64,000 nt of DNA, taken from positions 113,865 to 177,864 of the forward strand of contig CACXAQ010000004.1 of NCBI GenBank assembly GCA_902765595.1. Direction: 5' to 3'. The notes beneath the pieces were generated by a model, which made no database searches, was not told the origin of the DNA, and was given only the letters and a program-made list of their open reading frames with translations. Source of the stretch: Oscillospiraceae bacterium (GTDB lineage: Bacteria > Bacillota > Clostridia > Oscillospirales > Oscillospiraceae). Shown piece by piece: positions 37,984 through 45,848 of the stretch. Both the position numbers and the translations under genes were made by a program. Position 1 is the stretch's first letter, and every line of letters begins with the position of its first letter.

Positions 37984-39914
37984 CAGTTGTTTTCGGGGTG
38001 GATCGCGAGGATTCTTGCGGTTTCAACAGCCTCGGGACGGAGGTTTTCAGGCGCCGGAATATGACCGTTTACATTCTCACAGAGCCAGTCTATGCGCATG
38101 ATCTCATCCGGAGTAAAGCTGTGACTGCCATCATTTCTTTGGACACCGTCCTGGTCGAGAATGGGGCAGCAGAAGGGATCAAACCAGCCGCCGCGCAGGT
38201 CATGGACCAAATGCTCCGCAAGGCGGCGGATCCCGATCGGAAGCTCGGAGGAAAACTGAACGTCGATCACGCCGCTTCCCATGCCCCACCAATAGTTGAT
38301 GGCCTGCTTTTCCTGGTTTTTACCCAGAGCGTCCCAGGCGCCGCTGAAGATACTCTGCACCACCTGCACATAAAAGCGGCCCCAATCCCAGCAGGGAAGG
38401 GCAAGGGGCTGGAGAGAACCGTCCTCTCTGAGGCGATACGTGCCCCAGTCCAGGGCCCAGTGTGCGTGTTTCGGATCTGTTGCGTCCCGGTTGGAGATCA
38501 CGGTGATCTTGCGTTCCAGCAGCTCCACCAGGGGGTCCGGCGTTTCAGACGACCAGAGCAGATCGATCCGGGCACGGGGATTGGTCATCTGCGCCCCCAG
38601 AGCAAAGGCGTTGATCTCCGCAGGAACGCCGACGATGGGATAGCCGGAAATATAGCCGATCCGATCCTCCTTCGCCATGGCGCCCGCAATCGCGCCGGTG
38701 ATGAATTTGGCCTCATACGTTCGGCTGTAATAGGTGCGCAGTCCGGTATAGGGCTGCGAAAGGGCACAGGCCATGATGCGAACAGAGGGGTTCAGCGCCG
38801 CGATCTTGCGACAGACTCCGATCATCTGGGGAGTCGTGGCGAAGATCAACTCTGCGCCATCTTCGACCGCGTTTGTCATGGCTCGCTCATAGTCGTGATC
38901 CAGAGCCCAATATTCTTGGATCGATACTTTGTCGCCCAGCTCTTTTGCCAGCTCCCGCTCACCCTGAATGTGCGCACGGGTCCAGGCGCTCACCTGGGGG
39001 TCATAGGCATAGATAAAAGCGACCTTTAGATGGTCCGGTCTGGCGATGCCGATGATCTTGTTGATGAGGCCCTTCTCCTTGCTCTCCGGCGCTGTGCTGA
39101 CCGAAATGGCGCTGGGAAGGACGCCGGATTTGATGTCGGGCCACAGGCTTTCCAGGGTCTTGCGCAACTCATCGCTGCTCAGGGCCTTCAGCTCCTGGAA
39201 GGAAAAAACCTGCAGGCAGATCAGCAGCGCGTCTGACACGGTCCCGGGCAGAGAAGCGCCGCCAAGGCGCGTGTATGCAGACTGAAAACGGCTGTACAGC
39301 GCGAGAAAAGCGCGTTCTTCATCCGTGGACCAGACATGATCCTTTTCATAGCCCATGGCTTTCTGCAGCTTCTGGTAGCATCCGGTCTTGGAAAAACGGA
39401 TCTGATAAAGGCTGCAGAGAGGATAAAACTCCATGAACTCATAATATCGCTGAATGACCGGATCATCCGAGTATACCGGCAGGATACGCGTAACGATGCC
39501 GGGAATGCTCGGCGCATCATAGCTCTTTAAAACGCTGACCCGCTTATTGCCTTCGGCAACATAAAACCGACCCAGATACTCGTAACAGCGGATCGGATCC
39601 CGGATGCCCTCGTCACTCAGATGGGCCTCGCACAGAGACATCCATTTCATGGCAAACTCTGTTTCTTCACCCAAAAGCGGCATGAAATTGCCGGCGAAAG
39701 CGGCGCGGCGCCCGGCGGATCTGGTCCCAACAATGGTCTCGGAGGGGATGCTTACAAGGCCGATCTCCACGCTCCCCGCGGACATAGATTCATCCAGGAT
39801 CTCGTCCAAAACCTGCGGATATGGATAGTTCCCCTGGTTGACGGCATTTTTATAGTATTTTTGCCCGCGCTTGAGTGCGAGAGCATATTGTTCGGCGGCT
39901 TCCTGACGGCTCAT
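37983..39914 (-). CDS. BMP-domain protein with N-terminal ParB-like region, no signal peptide
   Basis: A 643-aa protein. Residues about 295-560 resemble the BMP/Med family of nucleoside-binding lipoproteins (HLKVAFIYAYDP, FATTPQMIGV, AKFITGAIAGAMA, IGYISGYPIVGVPAEINAFALG). Residues 1-290 form a different domain with YVAEGNKRVSVLKSY near 119, which resembles the ParB/sulfiredoxin-like nucleotide motif. There is no signal peptide or lipobox, so it should be cytosolic, unlike transporter binding proteins. The C-terminus (about 560-643) is unassigned. Start chosen at ATG 39914; a longer form is not seen. Function unknown; a nucleoside sensor or regulator is a guess. Confidence 0.75.
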   Translation of the reverse strand: MSRQEAAEQYALALKRGQKYYKNAVNQGNYPYPQVLDEILDESMSAGSVEIGLVSIPSETIVGTRSAGRRAAFAGNFMPLLGEETEFAMKWMSLCEAHLSDEGIRDPIRCYEYLGRFYVAEGNKRVSVLKSYDAPSIPGIVTRILPVYSDDPVIQRYYEFMEFYPLCSLYQIRFSKTGCYQKLQKAMGYEKDHVWSTDEERAFLALYSRFQSAYTRLGGASLPGTVSDALLICLQVFSFQELKALSSDELRKTLESLWPDIKSGVLPSAISVSTAPESKEKGLINKIIGIARPDHLKVAFIYAYDPQVSAWTRAHIQGERELAKELGDKVSIQEYWALDHDYERAMTNAVEDGAELIFATTPQMIGVCRKIAALNPSVRIMACALSQPYTGLRTYYSRTYEAKFITGAIAGAMAKEDRIGYISGYPIVGVPAEINAFALGAQMTNPRARIDLLWSSETPDPLVELLERKITVISNRDATDPKHAHWALDWGTYRLREDGSLQPLALPCWDWGRFYVQVVQSIFSGAWDALGKNQEKQAINYWWGMGSGVIDVQFSSELPIGIRRLAEHLVHDLRGGWFDPFCCPILDQDGVQRNDGSHSFTPDEIMRIDWLCENVNGHIPAPENLRPEAVETARILAIHPENN

Positions 39915-39996
39915 GGTTCTTGTCCTCCGCTGTCACTCATAGTTTGCCTTATTATAGCCGCAGCCTTGGAAAAATCAATTGGAAAACTGCACAAAA

Positions 39997-40638
39997 TCAG
40001 CGGGTTTTCCGCAGCATCAGGATATTGCTGACAAGGGAAGCGCTGTGCTTGCGCACGTAATCGTCAAACTCGTCTCGCCTGATGTAGTACATACGCCCCC
40101 AAGAGGAGATGCGGAGCCATTCTTCATCCAGGCCCGTGGCGCAGACGTAATGGGCGCGGGCTGAGCTGGCGGGAGTATAACTGCCGTCAGCTTTTTGTAC
40201 GTAAAAAGTCAAGCGGTGCTTTTCCCATACTGCGGGAAAGCTGGGACCCACGGAAAAGATCACCGGAATATCCTGCCCCAGCAGCTCCTCCATACGATCC
40301 CAGAATCTGCCGCCGGAAACCGCCCAGAAGGAGCGGTAGGGAAGCCCGTATTTTCGAAGGAGCCGATTCATCCCTACGGCCAGGAGAAGTCCGTTGATCC
40401 CAAAGGGCTGGATCAAGGGAAAGTATTTGCGACACAGTTTCGCAAGCTCCCGATTATAGTCCTCCTGAGGAATCAGATCCGCACTCTGTCCGGAGAGGTA
40501 CAATACAGTATCCAGCGCAGCGACAGGACCGCAGCCGCATACGCGGATGGATTTACTCTCGTTCCACATCTGACTTCCGCCGTAGGAAACGATCCCGTTT
40601 TTCTGCACACGGACATAAGGCTGTTTCAAAGCAATCAT
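39997..40638 (-). CDS. Papain-like C39-type peptidase-domain protein
   Basis: A 213-aa protein without a signal peptide. SIRVCGCGPVAALD (residues about 30-44) has the Cys-Gly-Pro arrangement of C39-like cysteine peptidases. ARAHYVCATGLDEEWLRISSWG (about 160-181, motif HYVCATGLD) provides a candidate catalytic His and the following Asp/Ser-Trp-Gly strand. Such domains are found as bacteriocin-processing or housekeeping peptidases. The target here is unknown. It lies upstream of the BMP-domain gene on the same strand, 82 bases away, and is divergent from the MoxR gene. Confidence 0.65.
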   Translation of the reverse strand: MIALKQPYVRVQKNGIVSYGGSQMWNESKSIRVCGCGPVAALDTVLYLSGQSADLIPQEDYNRELAKLCRKYFPLIQPFGINGLLLAVGMNRLLRKYGLPYRSFWAVSGGRFWDRMEELLGQDIPVIFSVGPSFPAVWEKHRLTFYVQKADGSYTPASSARAHYVCATGLDEEWLRISSWGRMYYIRRDEFDDYVRKHSASLVSNILMLRKTR

Positions 40639-40695
40639 TTTCTCAGCTCCTTACGGACAGTATACTTTATTTTTCTCCTTCTTTCAATCCCGGGA

Positions 40696-40724
40696 TGGAA
40701 AAGAGAAAAGCACTGTGCTATAAT
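40696..40724 (+). promoter_or_regulatory. Weak promoter match for the MoxR-VWA operon
   Basis: TGGAAA, 17 bases, perfect TATAAT (40719-40724), 30 bases before ATG 40754. Confidence 0.5.
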
Positions 40725-40753
40725 CTGTTGGAACAAACATACGGAGGCGCAAT

Positions 40754-41671
40754 ATGATCAGTTTTTTACGGCAAGAGGGGATTGAGGAGTCCGTTTTGGA
40801 GCAGGTAGCAGCTTTTCACAGCCGCTTTCCGGCATCCGAGGAGCAGGCACATCGGATCCCGCAGCCGAAGTTTCACTATTACGGAAAAGAGATCTGGCAG
40901 CAGGCCCTGACAGCGCTGCTGGCAGGGGAGAACCTGCTTCTGGTAGGGCCGAAAGCAACCGGGAAGAACGTCCTGGCGGAGAATCTGGCGGCGGTGTTCG
41001 GCAGACCGGAGTGGGATATTTCCTTTTATCTGAACACCGACGCCGCGTCTCTCATCGGAACCGATACCTTTCGCGGCGGAGAAGTCTGTTTTCGCAGCGG
41101 CCCCATAACCCAGTGCGCCGAACAGGGCGGTTTCGGCGTGCTGGACGAGATCAACATGGCGAAGAACGAATCTCTGGCCGTGCTCCATGCCACGCTGGAC
41201 TTTCGGCGGATCATTGACGTGCCGGGCTATGAACGCATCACGCTGCGGCCGGAGACCCGCTTCATCGCCACCATGAACTACGGCTACGCCGGCACCCGGG
41301 AACTGAACGAGGCCCTGGCCTCCCGCTTTATGGTCATCAATATGCCCATCATTTCCCAGGATAATCTGCAGAAGCTGCTTCTCTCCCAGTTCCCGAAATT
41401 GAAAGAAAGCTATGCCGAGCAGCTTTCCGGCCTGTTTCAGGACATTCGGAAAAAGTGTGACAGCTCGGAGATCTCCACCAAGGCCCTTGACCTGCGCGGG
41501 CTGCTGGCCGCCATCAACCTGGTGGAGAACGGACTGCCGGTGGGGCAGGCTCTGGAAATGGGCATCGTGAACAAATCCTTTGATCCCTTTGAGCGCCAGC
41601 TGGTGGCCGATCTGATCACGGCCCGGATCCGGCAGGATCTGCGGGCGGATGATCTGTTTTTGAAAGAATGA
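40754..41671 (+). CDS. MoxR-type AAA+ ATPase
   Basis: A 305-aa AAA+ ATPase. Walker A is LLLVGPKATGKNVLAENLA (about residues 63-81, with Asn instead of Ser/Thr after GK). Walker B is GFGVLDEINMAKNE. Sensor 1 is FIATMNYGYAGTRELNEAL and an arginine finger follows in ALASRF. The family (MoxR, NorQ, CbbQ, RavA) remodels a client protein together with a VWA-domain partner. The next gene encodes such a partner and overlaps it by 4 bases (ATGA). The client cannot be read from the neighbourhood: no cbb, nor or mox genes are nearby. Confidence 0.9.
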   Translation: MISFLRQEGIEESVLEQVAAFHSRFPASEEQAHRIPQPKFHYYGKEIWQQALTALLAGENLLLVGPKATGKNVLAENLAAVFGRPEWDISFYLNTDAASLIGTDTFRGGEVCFRSGPITQCAEQGGFGVLDEINMAKNESLAVLHATLDFRRIIDVPGYERITLRPETRFIATMNYGYAGTRELNEALASRFMVINMPIISQDNLQKLLLSQFPKLKESYAEQLSGLFQDIRKKCDSSEISTKALDLRGLLAAINLVENGLPVGQALEMGIVNKSFDPFERQLVADLITARIRQDLRADDLFLKE

Positions 41672-43377
41672 ACGAGGTCAGTGAGCAGCAGCGCAGACGC
41701 GCGGTCAATCAGATCTGGAACGCGGCGAAGGATTATCACTTCGCGCCGGATTTCAAGGCCTATGACAGCGAGGGCAGCGCAGACGTCTATTGGAACAGCA
41801 TTATCGGCGCCGTGAGGCGGCATTATGAATACCCCAAGCTTGCCGCCGTGCTTTCTGCGTTTCAGCAGTATGAGGATTCTGACACCTATGAGGGCCTGTT
41901 CTGGCTGGGTCTGGAAAACGCGGTATATCAGAAGGAACTGGCGGAACGGCCGGTCCTGGCAGAGCTGCGGCGTGATTATGCCGAGCGCTTTCTAAAAGTC
42001 TATGGCGCCCTTGCGCAGGATGACTATCATCTCTACGACTGCCTGGCCTGCGCGCATTACCGGAGAGCCCTGGGCGAGGAGCCCAGACTGAACCGTTATG
42101 ATATAAGCCTGCTGGATGAGCTGGAGTTTTCCCCGGAGATGGACACGGACGAGATCGTGGACCGGGCAAAGAGCCTTTTTGAACGCTGGTTTCAGATCAC
42201 GACTGAGGAACGGAGAAGAGAGAAGAAACCGCTTCTCCTCCGACTCCGAAAAGGCGGAAAGCAGAAGGGGAGGGGGCGTTACCGGCGCTTTGGGATCGGC
42301 ATTGTCGACCATCCAGACAGGATCTATGCCCCGGAAGCGGATGAACTTCGGGAAGAGGACAGCCCTGCCACCAAACTCAGCGCGGCAGAGCTTCGCCGAT
42401 TCATGACGGGGAAATACGGCGAGGCCATGTATCCTCCCCAGCAGATCATGGAACTGGAGCGCAAGCTCTGCGTGGGCAATCACGCCTTTTGTCACCTCCA
42501 TTTTACCAAGGGCGTTCCGGCCGCGGCAAAGATCCAGAACGGCTTTGAAGCGCTGAAAAAGGAGCAGGAGAGCAAGCAGATCGAGAGGAACCGGCAGTTT
42601 TACCGGGATCATCTGGCGGAAAACAGGACGGCGATCTCCAGGCTTGCCTCCAGGATCCAGAATTCGGTCCTGCTGTATCTGCAGCCGTCTTCTGTGCGCT
42701 CCGATGCCGGAAAGCTGGATGGAGGCCGGGTGTGGCGTGCTGCCTGCCTGCAGGACGGAAAGGTCTTTCAGCGGACCGAGCAGGGGAATATGGGCGATCT
42801 GAGCGTGGATATCCTGCTGGACGCCTCCACCTCTCAGATGAACCGGCAGGAGACCGTCTCCACCCAGGGGTATATGATCGCGGAGGCCATGAACCGCTGC
42901 GGCATTCCCTGCAGGGTCATGTCCTTCTGTTCCATGACCGGATACACCATTTTGCGGGTCTTTCGGGACTATGGGGAGCAGCGGGAAAACGATAAGATCT
43001 TCGAATATGTCTCCAACGGCTGCAACCGGGACGGCCTTGCCGTACGCGCTGCCCATGAGCTGATGAAGGACAGCCCCTATGAACATAAGGTCCTGATCCT
43101 TCTTTCGGACGTGAAGCCTCACGACGCCATGCGCATCCCCACGGAGGATGGAGAGTATCTCGCCTATGAAAAGGACGCCGGTGTCCGGGATACCGCGGCG
43201 GAGGTCCGCAGAGCCCGGGCGGACGGGATCTCGGTGATCTGCGTATTCACCGGCGACGAGGCCGATCTTCCGGCGGCAAAGCTGGTTTACGGCAAGGATT
43301 TCGCCTGGATCCCATCGGTTGAGCTGCTTGCAGACGCGGTAGGGAACCTGCTGCAAAATCAGATCCGGAATCTGTAG
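41668..43377 (+). CDS. VWA-domain partner of the MoxR ATPase (NorD/CbbO-like)
   Basis: A 569-aa cytoplasmic protein. The C-terminal half is a von Willebrand A domain with a MIDAS motif LSVDILLDASTSQMNRQ (D-A-S-T-S, about residue 379). It has the later Thr/Asp positions in SFCSMTGYTI and LILLSDVKPHD. The N-terminal half is helical and basic around 200-215 (RKGGKQKGRGRYRRFG). This layout matches NorD/CbbO proteins that bind metal and present clients to the ATPase. It overlaps the ATPase gene by 4 bases and ends at TAG before a strong terminator. It and the ATPase form a two-gene operon. Confidence 0.85.
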   Translation: MNEVSEQQRRRAVNQIWNAAKDYHFAPDFKAYDSEGSADVYWNSIIGAVRRHYEYPKLAAVLSAFQQYEDSDTYEGLFWLGLENAVYQKELAERPVLAELRRDYAERFLKVYGALAQDDYHLYDCLACAHYRRALGEEPRLNRYDISLLDELEFSPEMDTDEIVDRAKSLFERWFQITTEERRREKKPLLLRLRKGGKQKGRGRYRRFGIGIVDHPDRIYAPEADELREEDSPATKLSAAELRRFMTGKYGEAMYPPQQIMELERKLCVGNHAFCHLHFTKGVPAAAKIQNGFEALKKEQESKQIERNRQFYRDHLAENRTAISRLASRIQNSVLLYLQPSSVRSDAGKLDGGRVWRAACLQDGKVFQRTEQGNMGDLSVDILLDASTSQMNRQETVSTQGYMIAEAMNRCGIPCRVMSFCSMTGYTILRVFRDYGEQRENDKIFEYVSNGCNRDGLAVRAAHELMKDSPYEHKVLILLSDVKPHDAMRIPTEDGEYLAYEKDAGVRDTAAEVRRARADGISVICVFTGDEADLPAAKLVYGKDFAWIPSVELLADAVGNLLQNQIRNL

Positions 43378-43387
43378 CCATGAAAAT

Positions 43388-43415
43388 GCCCCGCGTGTGA
43401 ATGAACACGCGGGGC
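43388..43415. terminator. Terminator between the VWA gene and pfp
   Basis: GCCCCGCGTGT and ACACGCGGGGC form an 11-bp stem with a 6-base loop. A T-run follows 5 bases later on the + strand. Confidence 0.85.
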
Positions 43416-43430
43416 TGACGTTTTTCTGTC

Positions 43431-44672
43431 TTATTTTGCCAGGACCTTCTTGAGCCGGGCATAGCGGGGGAGGGAATGCTCCAAGGGCAGCACAGGCTCA
43501 CCCTGGATCAGGGGCAGCACATAGTCGATAAATTCGTGCTTAAGGCCGTTGCGTTCCTCGTTGAGCCATTCCAGGGGGACTTTCTTTTCGAAGTTTGCCA
43601 CGGATTCCAGCGGCAGCAGCACCAGCTTGCAGCGGTACTTTCCGTCCACATACTCGCGCTGGAAGGCGACCATCTTGCCGGTGGTGCCGGAAACAGCCTG
43701 ACGCACCGCTTCACGGCCGGCATTGCAGGCCTCGTCGATATCCGTCTGGGAGGCCAGATGCGCGCCGCAGCGCTGCAGCAGGCTCAGCTCGATCCCGCGG
43801 ACCTTGGCGCCGGTGTGCGCTTTCACGATGCTGGCCAGAAGCGTGGCCAGACCGCCCAACTGCGCGTGACCAAAACCGTCGGTAGCGGAGGTCTTGGCCT
43901 CGGAAACGAAGCTGCCGTCGGCATAGTGGATGCCCTCGGAAACGGCGACCAGGACCTTGCCGGTGGCGGCATAGACCCGCTTTACGTCGGAAAGGAAGCG
44001 ATCCATGTCGAAGTCCACCTCAGGCAGATAGATCAGATCCGGGCCGGAGCCAAACTCGGTGGCAAGAGCGGCGCTGCCGGCGAGCCAGCCGGCGTGACGG
44101 CCCATGATCTCAACAATGGTGATCATGCCGTTATCATAAACCCGGGCGTCCTTGTTGATCTCCATGCAGGAGGTGGCGATATACTTGGCGGCGCTGGCAA
44201 AGCCGGGGCAGTGGTCGGTGCCGAAAAGATCGTTGTCGATAGTCTTGGGTACGCCCATCACGCGGCACTCATAGCCCACGGACTCCATATAGCGGCTGAT
44301 CTTGTTGCAGGTGTCCATGGAGTCGTTGCCGCCGTTATAGAAGAAATAACGCACATTGTACTTCTTGAAGATCTCCAGGATGCGCTTATAGTCGGTGTCG
44401 TCCTTTTCGGGATCGGCGATCTTATAGCGGCAGGAGCCCAGCTCGGAGGAGGGGGTGTGCAGCAGAAGCTTCAGCTCTTCCGGGTCCTCCTCGTCCATCA
44501 CATACAGCTTATCCTCCAGCACGCCCTTGATGCCGTGGGCGGCGCCATAGACCTTTGTGATCTCCTCCGCGTCCAGCGCGGCGCGGATCACACCGTAAGC
44601 GCTGGCGTTGATGACGGCGGTAGGGCCGCCGGACTGGCCAAATATGGCAGCTCCGATCAGTTTTTCACTCAT
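43431..44672 (-). CDS. pfp: PPi-type phosphofructokinase (diphosphate:fructose-6-phosphate phosphotransferase)
   Basis: A 413-aa phosphofructokinase. FGQSGGPTAVINAS is the N-terminal phosphate site, FYNGGNDSMDTCNKI the donor site, GVPKTIDNDLFGTDHCPGF the catalytic site and EIMGRHAGWL a later family motif. Two residues decide the donor. The second position of the GGDG-equivalent is Asp (GGND) and PKTIDND has Lys where ATP enzymes have Gly (PGTIDND). Both are diagnostic of PPi use. It would make the step reversible and save ATP. It is divergent from fba, the next step of glycolysis. Confidence 0.93.
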   Translation of the reverse strand: MSEKLIGAAIFGQSGGPTAVINASAYGVIRAALDAEEITKVYGAAHGIKGVLEDKLYVMDEEDPEELKLLLHTPSSELGSCRYKIADPEKDDTDYKRILEIFKKYNVRYFFYNGGNDSMDTCNKISRYMESVGYECRVMGVPKTIDNDLFGTDHCPGFASAAKYIATSCMEINKDARVYDNGMITIVEIMGRHAGWLAGSAALATEFGSGPDLIYLPEVDFDMDRFLSDVKRVYAATGKVLVAVSEGIHYADGSFVSEAKTSATDGFGHAQLGGLATLLASIVKAHTGAKVRGIELSLLQRCGAHLASQTDIDEACNAGREAVRQAVSGTTGKMVAFQREYVDGKYRCKLVLLPLESVANFEKKVPLEWLNEERNGLKHEFIDYVLPLIQGEPVLPLEHSLPRYARLKKVLAK

Positions 44673-44728
44673 TCGATTGTTCCTCCAAAAAATAATTAAA
44701 AAAATGTGTTTTTTGTGAAAGGTGCTTC

Positions 44729-44757
44729 TTGATTCTGGGCAGGTTTGAGAATATAAT
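44729..44757 (+). promoter_or_regulatory. Promoter of fba
   Basis: TTGATT (44729-44734), 17 bases, perfect TATAAT (44752-44757), 57 bases before ATG. Confidence 0.8.
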
Positions 44758-44776
44758 AGAAAAGCAAATTTGTAAA
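44748..44776 (-). promoter_or_regulatory. Possible promoter of pfp, overlapping the fba promoter
   Basis: On the minus strand TTTACA, 17 bases, TATTCT. The -10 elements of the two divergent promoters overlap, so polymerase binding could be mutually exclusive. Confidence 0.45.
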
Positions 44777-44814
44777 TATGCTATTTGTACAAAATTTGAC
44801 AAGGAGAACTGAAA

Positions 44815-45783
44815 ATGGCACTGGTAACTACAAAAGAAATGTTTGCGAAAGCCTACGACGGCGGCTATGCCATCGGCGCTTTTAACGTCAACAATATGGA
44901 GATCGTCCAGGGGATCACCGAGGCGGCAGGGGAGCTGAAGAGCCCCGTCATCCTGCAGGTGTCCAAGGGCGCCCGCGCCTATGCCAACCACACCTACCTG
45001 GTGAAGCTGGTGGAGGCCGCCATCATCGAGAATCCCGATATCCCCATCGCGCTGCATCTGGACCACGGCGACACCTTCGAGCTGTGCAAGAACTGCATCG
45101 ACGGCGGCTTTACCTCCGTTATGATCGACGCTTCCTCCAAGCCCTTTGAGGAGAACATCGCCCTGACCCGCCAGGTCGTCGAGTATGCCCATGATCACGG
45201 CGTTGTGGTCGAGGCTGAGCTGGGTACCCTGGCCGGCGTGGAGGACGAGGTCAACGTGGAGCACGGCAAGGAGAGCTACACCCACCCCGAAGAGGTGGAG
45301 GAGTTCGTGTCCCGCACCGGCTGCGACTCTCTGGCCATCGCCATCGGCACCTCTCACGGCGCGTACAAGTTCAAGGCCTCTCAGTGCACCCGCAATGCCG
45401 AGGGCATTCTGGTCCCGCCTCCGCTCCGCTTCGACGTGCTGCATGAGTGCATCAAGCGTCTGCCCGGTTTCCCCATCGTTCTGCACGGCTCTTCCTCCGT
45501 CCCGCAGGAGTTCGTGAAGATGGTCAACCAGTACGGCGGCAATATGCCCGACGCCATCGGCATTCCTGAGGATCAGCTGCGCGAAGCCGCGAAGCTGGCC
45601 GTCTGCAAGATCAATATCGATTCCGATATCCGTCTGGCCATGACCGCCAACATCCGCAAGTACTTTGTCGAGCATCCCGATCACTTCGACCCGCGCCAGT
45701 ATCTCAAGCCCGCCCGCCAGGCTGTGAAGGACATGGTCGCCCACAAGATCGTCCACGTCCTCGGCTCCGACGGCAAGGCCTGA
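44815..45783 (+). CDS. fba: Class II fructose-bisphosphate aldolase
   Basis: Zinc-dependent aldolase that splits fructose 1,6-bisphosphate. The 322-aa product shows GAFNVNNMEIV, the zinc and catalytic region ALHLDHGDTFELC, EAELGTLAGVEDEVNVE and IGTSHGAYKF. IVLHGSSSVP and CKINIDSDIRLA complete the phosphate and metal sites. The codon use is strongly biased to C-ending codons, as expected for a highly expressed glycolytic gene. The ribosome site is AAGGAGAACTGAAA. The product of the divergent pfp gene is its substrate. Confidence 0.97.
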   Translation: MALVTTKEMFAKAYDGGYAIGAFNVNNMEIVQGITEAAGELKSPVILQVSKGARAYANHTYLVKLVEAAIIENPDIPIALHLDHGDTFELCKNCIDGGFTSVMIDASSKPFEENIALTRQVVEYAHDHGVVVEAELGTLAGVEDEVNVEHGKESYTHPEEVEEFVSRTGCDSLAIAIGTSHGAYKFKASQCTRNAEGILVPPPLRFDVLHECIKRLPGFPIVLHGSSSVPQEFVKMVNQYGGNMPDAIGIPEDQLREAAKLAVCKINIDSDIRLAMTANIRKYFVEHPDHFDPRQYLKPARQAVKDMVAHKIVHVLGSDGKA

Positions 45784-45848
45784 GTTTTCAACGCTCCACC
45801 CTATAATAGAGATAAGCCTTAGAAAGATAGATTCTGGAGGTGGCAAAT

